Shown piece after piece: positions 42,820-53,502 of a stretch of DNA of 64,000 nucleotides. Location: NCBI GenBank assembly GCA_050013075.1, contig JBEKFZ010000006.1, positions 24,640-88,639 on the forward strand, written 5' to 3'. The translations under genes were made by a program, and so were the position numbers. The notes under the pieces were generated by a model. It saw nothing but the letters and a program-made list of their open reading frames with translations, was not told the origin of the DNA and did not search any database. This DNA comes from JBEKIK01 sp050013075. GTDB lineage: Bacteria; Planctomycetota; Planctomycetia; Pirellulales; Thermoguttaceae. Each line of letters starts with the position of its first letter. Positions within the stretch are counted from its first letter, which is position 1.

Positions 42820-43371
42820 TTATTTAAAACCCTGTGCCCGAATCCGGACATATTCCAATCCAGCTTGAGCAACGTTATTCCTAATCCATTCTATTGCATT
42901 TTTTTCTATTGGAGGGGCACCATTAACTAGCGGAAATTCTTCCGGATCGATTTTTTTCTTATGTACTCCAAAATCAAGATCAATAGAAAATATGATCTTG
43001 TTGAAATCCGAACAATCCGGTTTGAATACAGCCTTTAAGCATCCGTTGTAATTGAAATCCGCTGTTTTTTCCAAATACATAATGCAACCGGGATCGCGAG
43101 ATTCGCCAGAAAGCGGATAAATGGGATTAATCTTTTTACAAATGTTTTCACCAATTACTTCTTTGCGCAAACGTGACATAATTTCTTTAACTTCGTTTAC
43201 GCATCCATGCGCTACCTGTCTAAAAGATTCTTGCCTCTGTTGCTTTGCAATTTGATTTTTCTGTATTTCCATTTCCTTTTGCCTTTCAACTGCCAGATTT
43301 GCATCAATCTGATGTTTGAATGCTTCACTTTTTTCTTTGATTTGCCTAATAATTTCGTTCTGTAATTGCAT
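42820..43371 (-). CDS. AT-rich hypothetical protein with coiled coil
   Basis: 183 residues from the ATG at 43371 (AGGAGA nine bases upstream). Residues 1-50 are Lys/Gln/Glu-rich (QLQNEIIRQIKEKSEAFKHQ), likely a coiled coil. The rest includes DFNKIIFSIDLDFGVHKKKI and GAPPIEKNAIEWIRNN. I recognise no family. Codon use is AT-rich and unlike hss/decarboxylase and metY on either side, suggesting a recent arrival. Confidence 0.6.
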   Translation of the reverse strand: MQLQNEIIRQIKEKSEAFKHQIDANLAVERQKEMEIQKNQIAKQQRQESFRQVAHGCVNEVKEIMSRLRKEVIGENICKKINPIYPLSGESRDPGCIMYLEKTADFNYNGCLKAVFKPDCSDFNKIIFSIDLDFGVHKKKIDPEEFPLVNGAPPIEKNAIEWIRNNVAQAGLEYVRIRAQGFK

Positions 43372-43625
43372 AAAATGTTCTCCTACTAAATGTGAGTGGT
43401 TCCTAAGAACTCTTAAGTTATACATATTATAACTACATACACACCACCTGTCAATTCTATTTTAAAAAAAGGATTGATTTACAGTGTTTATTATAAAAAC
43501 ACAGTCTGCTATTCTTGCAGAGATCGCAAGGATTGATTTCTATTAATAATCAATATACGGTAATTAAGAAAGATTACTAAGATTATCAACTCACTTGTTT
43601 ATCAAGTAAATAAAAGGAAAAAATC
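43372..43625. other. AT-rich region upstream of metY
   Basis: Carries a direct repeat AAGGATTGATTT (about 43471 and 43529), a hairpin GTGTTT-ATTATAA-AAACAC and a second hairpin CTTGC-AGAGATC-GCAAG between the repeats. No match to a SAM riboswitch that I can recognise. It could hold the metY promoter or leader. Confidence 0.4.
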
Positions 43626-44921
43626 ATGGATTCATCTATTCCATCATTTGGTTTAGGTACTTTGGCCTTGCACGCGGGTCAGCAGCCCGATCCGAATACC
43701 GGGTCCAGGGCCGTGCCCATCCACCAGACTACGAGTTACGTGTTCAAAAGCACCGAACACGCCGCCAACCTGTTTGCGCTCAAGGAAATGGGATGGATCT
43801 ATACCCGATTGATGAATCCCACCACCGACGTGTTGGAACAACGCCTGGCGGCGATGGAAGGCGGCATCGGCGGATTGGCCCTTTCCAGCGGGCAGCAGGC
43901 CATTGCCGTGGCCTTGTGGAATCTGGTCCATGCCGGGGGGCATATCGTTTCCGCGGCCGCGCTATATGGCGGCACTATTACCCTATTGGGGCAAACTTTC
44001 AAGCGACTGGGTATCGATGTAACCTTCGTCGATGCGAAAAATCCCAACGAAATCGCCGCTGCCGTTCGGCCCAACACCCGGGCAGTATACATCGAAGCCC
44101 TGGCCAATCCGAAAAACGACGTACTCGATTATCAGGCCATCGCCGACGTGGCCCACAAGCACGGCCTGCCCGTGGTGTGCGACAACACAGTGCTCACGCC
44201 GATACTTTTTAAACCCTTCGATTACGGGATCGACATCGCCGTGTATAGCCTGACCAAGTTTATCGGCGGGCACGGCACAAGCATCGGCGGGGCGATTATC
44301 GACTCCGGCCGATTCGACTGGGGCCGGGAGCCGGAAAAATGGCCGCAATTCACCCAGCCCGATCCGTCCTACCATGGCACGATTTTTCATCAAGCGGTGG
44401 GCCAATTATGCTACATCATTACCTGCCGGACGCATTGGCTGCGTGACGTGGGCGGCGTGCTCAGCCCGTTTAACGCCTTTCTTTTCCTACAAGGTTTGGA
44501 AACGCTTCATTTACGTATGCCACGACATTGTGAAAATGCCTTGGCAGTGGCGAAATTCCTGGAATCGTATCCCTTGGTCGCCTGGGTGAACTATCCGGGC
44601 TTGCCCTCGCACCCGGATCACAAAATGGCGACAAAATATTTGCCCCGCGGGTGCGGCGCGATTTTGGGGTTCGGAGTAAAAGGTGGGCGCGCGGCCGCGC
44701 AAAAGTTCATCGAGTCGGTCAAGCTGGCCTCGCACCTGGCCAATATCGGCGACGCCAAAACCCTGGTCATCCATCCGGCCAGCACCACCCACAGCCAGCA
44801 AACCCCCGAGGAACTCCGGGCCGCCGGCATAACCGACGATTACGTCCGCATCAGCGTCGGCCTGGAAGACATCGAAGATATCAAGGCCGATTTGGATCAA
44901 GCGTTAAAAGCCACTAGGTAA
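43626..44921 (+). CDS. metY: O-acetylhomoserine sulfhydrylase
   Basis: A 431-residue PLP enzyme of the cystathionine gamma-synthase family that makes homocysteine from O-acetylhomoserine and sulfide. Visible: TLALHAGQQPDPNTGSRAVP, YTRLMNPTTDVLEQRLAAME, LSSGQQAIA, and AVYSLTKFIGGHGTSIGG with the Schiff-base Lys. The length (>420) and ending (HPASTTHSQ ... RISVGLEDIEDI) fit MetY rather than MetB. AAAGG precedes the ATG. Its TAA overlaps the ATG of the methylase by one base. metX, which supplies its substrate, lies downstream. Confidence 0.94.
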   Translation: MDSSIPSFGLGTLALHAGQQPDPNTGSRAVPIHQTTSYVFKSTEHAANLFALKEMGWIYTRLMNPTTDVLEQRLAAMEGGIGGLALSSGQQAIAVALWNLVHAGGHIVSAAALYGGTITLLGQTFKRLGIDVTFVDAKNPNEIAAAVRPNTRAVYIEALANPKNDVLDYQAIADVAHKHGLPVVCDNTVLTPILFKPFDYGIDIAVYSLTKFIGGHGTSIGGAIIDSGRFDWGREPEKWPQFTQPDPSYHGTIFHQAVGQLCYIITCRTHWLRDVGGVLSPFNAFLFLQGLETLHLRMPRHCENALAVAKFLESYPLVAWVNYPGLPSHPDHKMATKYLPRGCGAILGFGVKGGRAAAQKFIESVKLASHLANIGDAKTLVIHPASTTHSQQTPEELRAAGITDDYVRISVGLEDIEDIKADLDQALKATR

Positions 44922-46054
44922 TGGATACGTTATCGCTATTTCCAGATGTTGTCGTTGATGCTCCACTCACCGAAGGAGTCAAATACGCCGGCTCCAAGCT
45001 TAAATTGCTCCCTTATATCCTTCAACTCACAAAAAAGGTGGACGCAAAAACGATCTTCGACGGTTTCTCCGGCACGACAAGAGTTTCCCAGGCGTTTGCC
45101 AAGAGCGGATATCAGGTGATTGCCAATGACATTTCAGCATGGTCGGAGGTATTTGGAGCTTGTTACCTTTTGAATAAAAAGAAACGTTCGGAATATGAAA
45201 AACTTGTCCGGCATTTGAACTCTGTAAAGCCGGCGGAAGGCTGGTTCACGGAACACTACGGGGGTCTGCCTAACGATGGGTCTGCCATTCACGCCGATGG
45301 TCTTAAGAAGCCTTGGCAAATTCACAACACAAGAAAATTAGATGCCATTCGAGGTGAAATCGAACGGTTGGCCTTGCCGCCTGTCGATAAGGCGGTTGCT
45401 CTAAATAGCTTGATTTTGGCGCTTGACAAAGTGGACAGCACTCTGGGCCACTTTGTATCTTATTTGCAAGATTGGTCACCGAGGTCGTACAAAGAACTTT
45501 TGCTTAAAGTGCCGAAAGTTTTTGTAAACGATAAGGCAAATCAAGTCTTTCGCCGGGACATTTTCGACCTTGCCCAAGATATCGAAGCGGATTTGGCTTA
45601 TTACGATCCGCCTTACGGATCGAACAACGACAAGATGCCGCCGTCGCGCGTGCGTTATGCCTCCTATTACCATCTTTGGACGACGATTTGTCTTAACGAC
45701 AAACCGGAATTATTCGGCAAGGCCAAGCGCAGAAAAGACACTTCGGATACGATTTCCGCGTCGGTCTTCGAGGAATTTCGCAAAAACGACTTGGGAAGAT
45801 TTATTGCAGTTGATGCCATTGAAAGGTTAATTTGTGCAACAACCGCGAAGTGGATCATCTTATCATATAGTTCCGGAGGAAGAGCCACCGCGGAGGAGTT
45901 AAATGATGTACTGCGAAACAACGGCAACATTCTCGATGTAATCGAGGTGGATTACAAAAAAAACGTCATGTCCGGCATGAAGTGGACCGACCAGTGGTTG
46001 CGCGACTCCGAGCAGCCAAACCGCGAATTCTTGTTTTTACTGCAAAAGAGATAG
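44921..46054 (+). CDS. D12-class adenine-N6 DNA methyltransferase
   Basis: A 377-residue DNA methylase using SAM to methylate adenine. GVKYAGSKLKLLPYI is at 19-33 (motif X). The SAM-binding segment is IFDGFSGTTRVSQAFAKSGY (motif I), with NDIS following. The catalytic DPPYGSNN is at 229-236 (motif IV). The C-terminal part is SGMKWTDQW...REFLFLLQK. No restriction endonuclease gene is adjacent, so it looks like an orphan methylase. Its ATG overlaps the metY stop (TAATG), implying coupling, and metXW follows. Composition is somewhat more AT-rich than the met genes, suggesting insertion into the cluster. Confidence 0.88.
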   Translation: MDTLSLFPDVVVDAPLTEGVKYAGSKLKLLPYILQLTKKVDAKTIFDGFSGTTRVSQAFAKSGYQVIANDISAWSEVFGACYLLNKKKRSEYEKLVRHLNSVKPAEGWFTEHYGGLPNDGSAIHADGLKKPWQIHNTRKLDAIRGEIERLALPPVDKAVALNSLILALDKVDSTLGHFVSYLQDWSPRSYKELLLKVPKVFVNDKANQVFRRDIFDLAQDIEADLAYYDPPYGSNNDKMPPSRVRYASYYHLWTTICLNDKPELFGKAKRRKDTSDTISASVFEEFRKNDLGRFIAVDAIERLICATTAKWIILSYSSGGRATAEELNDVLRNNGNILDVIEVDYKKNVMSGMKWTDQWLRDSEQPNREFLFLLQKR

Positions 46055-46347
46055 GGAAAGTGGACAGTGGGCAGTGCGCAGTGGGCGGCAGGCGGTTTTT
46101 TGGCCATAAATTCCGCATTTTTCGGGGCGATTTTCGTTTTTTTTCGGGCGGAGTTCCAAAAATCCGGCTATCGCGGTAAAATTACTCGAATTATTGAATA
46201 AAAGTTTGTCATCGTTTTCCCGGCCACTGAATCCTCAACACCACCCCCGATGAGTACAGTAGGGTGCGTTACACGCACCATCCTTTACGATTGCGATGCG
46301 TTACACGCACCCTACAAAAATTCATAACCCCTGATCCCTGCCCCCTG
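46055..46347. repeat. Repeats between the methylase and metXW
   Basis: CAGTGGGCAGTGCGCAGTGG words (46070-46090) and a T/G-rich stretch are followed by two copies of GCGTTACACGCACC (about 46266-46279 and 46299-46312). The first is a palindrome GGTGCGT-TAC-ACGCACC. Then CCCTGATCCCTGCCCCCTG runs straight into the metX ATG with no Shine-Dalgarno. Confidence 0.75.
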
Positions 46348-48234
<1,887 letters not shown>

Positions 48235-48522
48235 TGCATATAACATCATAAAGCCGCGACCATTGGTCGCGGTCCGGTTTGCGGCCGACAGTTGAAGTCC
48301 GGTTCGCGACCGACGGTCGCGGCTTTATGTTCGACACTCACTACACAAACCGGTCGGCAGCGGGTAAACTATGAAGATTTGGAGTTCATCTGAAAACACA
48401 TGGATCTCATTTAATTATTAACATAATTGACAAAAAATCAGCCCTCACCCCCTGCCCCTCTCCCGACCAACCTTCGGTCGGTGCCCGGCGAGGGGAGTAA
48501 ACTAATCCGTCGGGAAAAATGC
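48235..48522. repeat. Palindromes after metXW: GCCGCGACC type and family A copy 5
   Basis: 48248-48325: AAAGCCGCGACC ... GGTCGCGGCTTT with inner GCGACC/GGTCGC words, a relative of 2757-2910. 48441-48497: family A copy 5, with a nested CCGACC-AACCTTC-GGTCGG insert. The start of the next gene (48523) follows 25 bases later. Confidence 0.85.
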
Positions 48523-49323
48523 ATGTCCAAGGACATTACCAACCTCCTAAACGAGTGGATGTACAAACCGGACGAGGTAATGGTCCGCATTGTGCCCGGC
48601 GAGGACGGCCGGAGCAAGATCCAACTGCGGGTCGATCTGGGGCTTTTGCAAATGGAGATGGACGGCCGGCCCGACGGAGTGCGGCCCGATGGTTTCGAGT
48701 CCTGGCTGGATTATTACGAACATAATCAGCGGGCACATGACGAGGCCCATCCCGACGGTCCTCCGCTGGAGTTAAAGCCCGAGGACTGTGCCCGGCTGTG
48801 GCGCGAGAGCGTTCAGTATTATCACCGCTACTTGAGTTTTTGGCACTTGGATTTATTTGAACTCTGCGCCCGCGACACGCAGCGGAATCTGCGCCTGTTC
48901 GCATTTATCCGCTCCCATGCCGGCGACGATCGGCTGAAATTGCAGTTCGACCAGTGGCGTCCGTACGTGCAGATGATGCACACCCGGGCCGCGGCCACGC
49001 CGCTTTTGGCCCAAAAGGCCTTTACCGAGGGACTGCGGGTCATCGAGGCGGGCATCGAGGCCATCCGCGAATTTCTGGACGAATACAACCAGAGCCATCG
49101 GGCCGAAGAGTGCGTCGAACTGGTGAGCCTGGAACGCTGGCGCGACGAGATTCTCAGCCGAGAAGAGCAGGCGGCCGCGGCCCGGCCGAAAAGCAAGATC
49201 AGTTTGTTACGGCGCAAACTGGAAGAGGCCGTTGCCGCCGAGCAGTTCGAGGATGCCGCCCGGCTCCGTGATGAAATCCACCTCTTAAGCGAACAATCAA
49301 AAACGGCCAAAGGCGATGAATGA
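48523..49323 (+). CDS. UVR-motif protein of unknown function
   Basis: 266 residues. The first 200 are a helical, charged domain I do not recognise (KDITNLLNEWMYKPDEVMVR; SWLDYYEHNQRAH; DLFELCARDTQRNLRLFAFI). The C-terminal 40 residues form a UVR motif (LRRKLEEAVAAEQFEDAARL then RDEI), the helical hairpin by which UvrB, UvrC and McsA contact partners. It might be a partner-binding adaptor, but nothing nearby names the partner. Start chosen at ATG 48523; the upstream part of the frame is repeat DNA. Confidence 0.75.
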   Translation: MSKDITNLLNEWMYKPDEVMVRIVPGEDGRSKIQLRVDLGLLQMEMDGRPDGVRPDGFESWLDYYEHNQRAHDEAHPDGPPLELKPEDCARLWRESVQYYHRYLSFWHLDLFELCARDTQRNLRLFAFIRSHAGDDRLKLQFDQWRPYVQMMHTRAAATPLLAQKAFTEGLRVIEAGIEAIREFLDEYNQSHRAEECVELVSLERWRDEILSREEQAAAARPKSKISLLRRKLEEAVAAEQFEDAARLRDEIHLLSEQSKTAKGDE

Positions 49324-49364
49324 GCAAAAGTGACCGTTATGGAAAATGGATAACCTATATTTAT

Positions 49365-49553
49365 CACCACGGAGGCACGGAGTTCACGGAGATCGAACAA
49401 ATATTTTTATTAGAAAAACGGCGATGCCTTAAGCCGTTTGCGATAAACAATTATCAATACTCTTATTCACCACGAAATCGCGAAAGGTCGAAAAAACGAT
49501 TTTTTCTGTTTCTATAGTTAAGTTCTCCGTGTACTCCGTGTCTCCGTGGTGAG
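49365..49553. repeat. Composite CACGGAG palindrome, copy 1
   Basis: The left arm CACCACGGAGGCACGGAG (49366 on) and right arm CTCCGTGTACTCCGTG plus TCTCCGTGGTGAG are inverted. The interior contains CACGAAATCGCGAAAGGTCG. No gene supported. The right arm lies 24 bp before ribF. Confidence 0.85.
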
Positions 49554-49576
49554 TTTTTTGTGGGAATAACAGACTG

Positions 49577-50539
49577 GTGCCATCCGTGAAACTGCTTCGC
49601 AACTTGGACGATTTTACCGATGATCTTCGCGGCGGCGCCGTGACGATAGGCAATTTCGACGGCGTGCATCGCGGCCACGCTCGGTTGATAAAGCGATTGC
49701 GGAAATTGGCCGACGAAATCAATGGGCCGGCGGTCGTGTTCACCTTCGATCCCCATCCGGCCTGGGTTCTGCGCCCCGACGCCGCTCCTCAGCCGCTGAT
49801 CTGGAACCAGCGCAAGGCGGAGATTCTCCGGGAGCTGGGGGCCGATGTAGTGCTGATTTATCCCGCCGATCGGGCTTTCCTGGAACTCGACGGTAGGCAG
49901 TTTTTCGAGCGTATCGTCCTCCGCAAACTCGGGGCCAAAGGAATGGTCGAGGGGCCGAATTTCTTCTTCGGACGCAATCGCACCGGAACGTTGGAGGTCC
50001 TCGGAGGCTTCTGCGCGGAGGCCGGCGTGCGCCTGGAACTGGCCGAGCCTGTTGAAGTGGACGGCCAGGTAGTATCCAGTTCAAAGATTCGGGCATTAAT
50101 CATCCAGGGGCGGATGGCCGAGGCCCGGCAAATGCTCGGCCGGCCGTATCGCATCCGGGGTTTTGTGATCTGCGGGGCGGGCCGGGGAGCAAAGCTCGGT
50201 TACCCTACTGCCAACATCACGCGGATCGACACCCTGCTGCCGTCCGATGGAATTTATGCCGGAGTGGCATGGGTGGATCAATCAGCGCACCCGGCCGCCA
50301 TCAGCCTGGGCTCCAATCCCACTTTTGATGAAACCGCTTTGAAAGTCGAGGTGTTTTTGCTCGATTTTCAAGGCGATCTGTACGATCGCGCGCTTCAGAT
50401 TGACTTTTTCGCCCGTTTGAGGGAAACTAAGCGGTTCGATTCGGTCAAGGCTTTGACGGACCAAATGGTTCTGGATGTAGCCGCCGCACGCCGCATCGCA
50501 GGGGAAGCGGAAAACTTACAACCGCACACTGAAAACTGA
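49577..50539 (+). CDS. ribF: Bifunctional riboflavin kinase / FAD synthetase
   Basis: 320 residues, usual length. The N-terminal FMN adenylyltransferase has TIGNFDGVHRGHARLI (nucleotidyl-transferase HxGH-like, 23-38), FTFDPHPAWVLRP, VEGPNFFFGRNRTG and VSSSKIRALIIQG. The C-terminal flavokinase domain has RGAKLGYPTANI, GIYAGVAW, SLGSNPTF and VEVFLLDFQGDLY. It makes FMN and FAD. The GTG at 49577 is taken; a GTG at 49586 is nearly as good. nrnA follows after 17 bases. Confidence 0.95.
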   Translation: MPSVKLLRNLDDFTDDLRGGAVTIGNFDGVHRGHARLIKRLRKLADEINGPAVVFTFDPHPAWVLRPDAAPQPLIWNQRKAEILRELGADVVLIYPADRAFLELDGRQFFERIVLRKLGAKGMVEGPNFFFGRNRTGTLEVLGGFCAEAGVRLELAEPVEVDGQVVSSSKIRALIIQGRMAEARQMLGRPYRIRGFVICGAGRGAKLGYPTANITRIDTLLPSDGIYAGVAWVDQSAHPAAISLGSNPTFDETALKVEVFLLDFQGDLYDRALQIDFFARLRETKRFDSVKALTDQMVLDVAAARRIAGEAENLQPHTEN

Positions 50540-50556
50540 CAACTGAAAACTAATTT
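50521..50556 (+). promoter_or_regulatory. ACTGAAAAC tract in front of nrnA
   Basis: ACCGCACACTGAAAACTGAC and AACTGAAAACTAATTT run into the ATG at 50557. No Shine-Dalgarno. Confidence 0.5.
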
Positions 50557-51546
50557 ATGCCCGACTGGTCTAAATTCGCCGAAATCGTTCGCCGTCACCG
50601 GCGATTCGCGATTACCACGCACATTCGCCCAGACGGCGACGCCTTGGGATGCGAGACGGCCTTGGCCGAGGTGCTGGAAACCCTGGGCAAAGACGTGCTC
50701 GTGTGCAACGTCTTTTCCATTCCGCCCGATCTGCAATTCATTGACAAAAAAAAGAGATTCAAAAAACTCGGCGTCGACCTTGCGCCCGACCGGCTTGCCG
50801 ACCGGGAAGTGCTGATAATCCTCGATACCTCGGCCTGGGCGCAACTGGGTGCGATGTCCGACGTGGTCCGCTCGACCGATGCGCTAAAGGTAGTGATCGA
50901 TCATCACGTGAGCGAGGACGATCTGGGCGCGGAATTGTTCAAGGACGACGAGGCCGAGGCGACCGGCCGGCTGGTGATCGAGGTTATGGATGAATTAAAA
51001 GTTCCGCTTACGCCGGACATCGCCCGGGCGGCGTTTGTGGCCATGGCCACCGATACGGGCTGGTTTCGCTTTTCCTCGACCTCGGCCAAGACGTTCACTT
51101 TAATCGCCCGGCTGGTGCAAGCCGGTGCCGATCCCGATGAAATCCACAAAAATCTTTACGAGAACGACAGTCTGGCCCGATTGCGCCTGATAGGCCGGAC
51201 CTTGGCCCGCACGGAAACCGAACTCGACGGCCGGCTGATTCACACGTATATAGCAAATGAGGATTTTTGCGCCACCGGCGCGTTGCCCTCCGACAGCGAG
51301 GACATTATCAACCTGACGCTGGCGGTCGGCGGCACGCAGGTTGCCGTGATCTTTGTCGAACAACCCAAGGGTGGATTCAAAGTCAGCCTGCGCAGCCGCT
51401 GCCAACTCGATTGCGCCGCATTGGCCGAACAATTCGGCGGCGGCGGCCACAAAAAAGCGGCCGGGCTGTTTATAAACGAACCTTTGGAATCGGCCCGTGC
51501 AAAAGTCCTCGGCACAGTCCGGGCGGCAATGCAACAAGGAAATTAA
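50557..51546 (+). CDS. nrnA: DHH/DHHA1 phosphoesterase (NrnA: oligoribonuclease / pAp phosphatase)
   Basis: A 329-residue DHH-family enzyme that degrades 2-5 nt RNAs and pAp (also linear dinucleotides). ITTHIRPDGDALGCE carries metal ligands (His, Asp, Asp), LIILDTS adds one, VIDHHVSEDD is the DHH motif, and TDTGWFRFSST is the next. The DHHA1 domain has LRSRCQLDCAALAEQFGGGGHKKAAG, with the GGGH RNA-binding motif. Full length. It lies directly behind ribF. Confidence 0.94.
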   Translation: MPDWSKFAEIVRRHRRFAITTHIRPDGDALGCETALAEVLETLGKDVLVCNVFSIPPDLQFIDKKKRFKKLGVDLAPDRLADREVLIILDTSAWAQLGAMSDVVRSTDALKVVIDHHVSEDDLGAELFKDDEAEATGRLVIEVMDELKVPLTPDIARAAFVAMATDTGWFRFSSTSAKTFTLIARLVQAGADPDEIHKNLYENDSLARLRLIGRTLARTETELDGRLIHTYIANEDFCATGALPSDSEDIINLTLAVGGTQVAVIFVEQPKGGFKVSLRSRCQLDCAALAEQFGGGGHKKAAGLFINEPLESARAKVLGTVRAAMQQGN

Positions 51547-51616
51547 ACTGTTTCTGACACTGTTTTTGCCTTTTTCAACTCAACTGGAAATATCTTTAAT
51601 ATGAGCATGAAGGGAC

Positions 51617-51622
51617 TATAAT
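51617..51622 (+). promoter_or_regulatory. Possible -10 box upstream of the aspartic protease-like gene
   Basis: Perfect TATAAT at 51617-51622, 40 bases before the ATG. The -35 position (about 51594-51599, CTTTAA) is a poor match, so this is tentative. Confidence 0.3.
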
Positions 51623-51662
51623 GATATAGAGGCCAATAAAATAACTTGTGGAGGAATATATC

Positions 51663-52097
51663 ATGGAGACCGACACAATGGGCCGAGTATTGACCGAAGC
51701 CATATTGGAAAATCCCGAAGACCTCTGGGCTGTGAAGAGAGGACTAATTACAGCAGATCAAGTCCGCCGAGTTACCGTAACCGACGCAATGGTGGACACC
51801 GGCGCGACAATGCTCTCTTTGCCCGCAGGCATCATCCGGCAATTGGGATTAACAAAGCAGTCGACGCGACGGGTGACCACCAGCAGGGGATTTGACGTGG
51901 CCGATGTTTATCCCGCCGTGAAGCTGGCGATCCAAGGACGCAATTGCACCGTGGACGTGATCGAAGTGCCCGACGACGTACCGGTTCTTATCGGCCAAAT
52001 CCCCTTGGAATATCTCGATTTCGTAGTCGATCCGCAAAGCCGCAGTCTCATCGGCAATCCGGCACACGGCGGTGAACAGATGTATGAATTGTATTGA
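51663..52097 (+). CDS. Clan AA (retropepsin-like) aspartic protease domain protein
   Basis: 144 residues. VTDAMVDTGATMLSLPAGII carries the active-site D-T-G; then come RVTTSRGFDVADVYPAVKLAIQG and the second conserved part, VPVLIGQIPLEYLDFVVDPQSRSLIGNP. The N-terminal 30 residues are extra. The GGAGG site nine bases before ATG 51663 decides the start. The TGA overlaps the start of the DUF2283 gene, so the two are coupled. A second protein of this clan is at 34454, also next to small DUF proteins. Confidence 0.8.
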   Translation: METDTMGRVLTEAILENPEDLWAVKRGLITADQVRRVTVTDAMVDTGATMLSLPAGIIRQLGLTKQSTRRVTTSRGFDVADVYPAVKLAIQGRNCTVDVIEVPDDVPVLIGQIPLEYLDFVVDPQSRSLIGNPAHGGEQMYELY

Positions 52098-52327
52098 GCA
52101 AAAAAATGATGGACAAGTTGAGAGTATACTACGACCGGAAAGGCAACACGCTGAGCGTGTGGTTTGATGATCCGAAAAAAGAAGTTGTCTGTGAGGAATC
52201 CGACGACGACGTGGTTTTAGTCAAGGACCGGCGCGGCCGAGTGATCGGTTTTGAACGGTTGAATTTTCTTTCGCCCAAACAACAGCAGCAGGGTGTAAGT
52301 ATTCCCGTGGAAGTGCAGATGGTTTGA
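52094..52327 (+). CDS. DUF2283 domain protein
   Basis: 77 residues (or 73 from the ATG at 52106). KLRVYYDRKGNTLSVWFDD and VLVKDRRGRVIGFERLNFL are the DUF2283 pattern, a small beta-rich family of unknown role often linked to toxin-antitoxin-like pairs. The TTG at 52094 overlaps the preceding stop by three bases. It forms a two-gene unit with the aspartic-protease-like gene. Confidence 0.8.
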   Translation: MSKKMMDKLRVYYDRKGNTLSVWFDDPKKEVVCEESDDDVVLVKDRRGRVIGFERLNFLSPKQQQQGVSIPVEVQMV

Positions 52328-52390
52328 AGATAATCCACGTAAAAACGGTTTTTGGCGCATTTTTACTCTGATTAAAAGAGGAGGGCAAAT

Positions 52391-52864
52391 ATGAAACTCA
52401 GTGCCGATGAAAAATTGATCTATCAGACTAGATTTTCTACAAGAATATTTGTCAAACCAGTATTGTTGGCTTTGTTGTTTTTTCTTATTGCGGCAATACT
52501 GGGTGGAATTAGTAATTCAACAATAACTCCAGAATCCAAATCTGCAATTCATTATTTTGCAATTGCTGTAACACTTGTGGGATTGTTTGTATTTATACGT
52601 CCAATTATCAAATATTTTATGTCCCAATTCGTTATTACCAACAAACGTATAGTCATCAAACATGGACTATTGGCTAGGCGAAGCTACGAAATGCTACTCA
52701 ATAAAATTGAAAGCATAAACGTTGATCAATCTCTCACTGATAGGTTATTGTGGGGAGCAGGAACACTTGTGATTACTGGTACCGGTGGTAGCAAAGAAGT
52801 CTTTGACGAGGTGGGTAAAGCAATAAAATTTCAAAGAAAGTTAAATGAAGTTTTGCACGCTTAA
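52391..52864 (+). CDS. Membrane protein with bacterial PH domain (YdbS/YdbT type)
   Basis: 157 residues. Two membrane segments lie at about 22-41 and 57-75, followed by a bPH2 domain (YFMSQFVITNKRIVIKHGLL then RRSYEMLLNKIESINVDQSL, WGAGTLVITGTGG). It is a small membrane-associated domain of unclear role. AAAGAGGAGGG precedes the ATG. Notably AT-rich compared with nrnA and the Rieske gene, suggesting transfer. Confidence 0.82.
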   Translation: MKLSADEKLIYQTRFSTRIFVKPVLLALLFFLIAAILGGISNSTITPESKSAIHYFAIAVTLVGLFVFIRPIIKYFMSQFVITNKRIVIKHGLLARRSYEMLLNKIESINVDQSLTDRLLWGAGTLVITGTGGSKEVFDEVGKAIKFQRKLNEVLHA

Positions 52865-52896
52865 GAATAAAGACAATTGACTATTCTGGGTGTCAG

Positions 52897-53502
52897 ATGG
52901 AAAAAAGGGGAAAAAGGTGTCAGGAACCGCTTTTGGCCGCTTGTGGGAGCAATTCGGCCAAAGAAACTCTGGTTCAAGGGCGACGGGGATTTTTGGGCAA
53001 GATTACGGCTTTGCTGGCTGGGGCCGTGGCTTTGCTTACTCCGGCGGCGGTGGGGATTTGGGCTTTTTTCAATCCGCTTAGGCAAAAAGGCTTGGCGGGC
53101 GGTTTTATTCGGGTGACGAACTTGGAAGTGGTGCCGGAGGACGGTTTGCCGCAAAAATTCCCGGTCATCGCCGACCGGACCGACGCCTGGAACTTCTTTC
53201 CCAACGAACCGATTGGGGCGGTCTATCTGCGCCGCACGGGCAAGGATCAAATCGAGGCATTGCAAGTCGTCTGTCCTCACGCGGGCTGTTCGATAATGAT
53301 CGAGGCGGCCAAAGACGGCAAGAAATTCTTCTGCCCCTGCCATAGCGCCGGCTTCGATCTGTCGGGAAAGCGGCTCGACGCCGACTCGCCCAGTCCGCGA
53401 GACATGGATTCGCTTGAAGTCGAAATCCGCGCGAACAACGAAGTTTGGGTAAAGTTCCAAAAATTCACTAGCGGCACGGCGGGAAAAAATGTTCAGAGCT
53501 AG
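52897..53502 (+). CDS. Rieske 2Fe-2S protein (quinol:cytochrome c oxidoreductase subunit)
   Basis: 201 residues. A twin-arginine leader (QGRRGFLGKI) is followed by one membrane segment (about 34-56). The cluster ligands are Cys126, His128, Cys146 and His149 (CPHAGC ... CPCHSAG), with the disulfide Cys131-Cys148 also present. It passes electrons from quinol to cytochrome. Residues 1-20 are encoded by a half copy of a REP-like repeat (AAAAAGGTGTCAGGAACC, 52911-52928), so the true start may lie nearer the RR motif; no better start codon is obvious. The cytochrome b/c gene follows. Confidence 0.88.
   Translation: MEKRGKRCQEPLLAACGSNSAKETLVQGRRGFLGKITALLAGAVALLTPAAVGIWAFFNPLRQKGLAGGFIRVTNLEVVPEDGLPQKFPVIADRTDAWNFFPNEPIGAVYLRRTGKDQIEALQVVCPHAGCSIMIEAAKDGKKFFCPCHSAGFDLSGKRLDADSPSPRDMDSLEVEIRANNEVWVKFQKFTSGTAGKNVQS

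Noticed and set aside
43372..43625. SAM riboswitch upstream of metY
   Set aside because: Two small hairpins and a direct repeat are present but the conserved cores of SAM-I, SAM-II or SAH switches could not be recognised.
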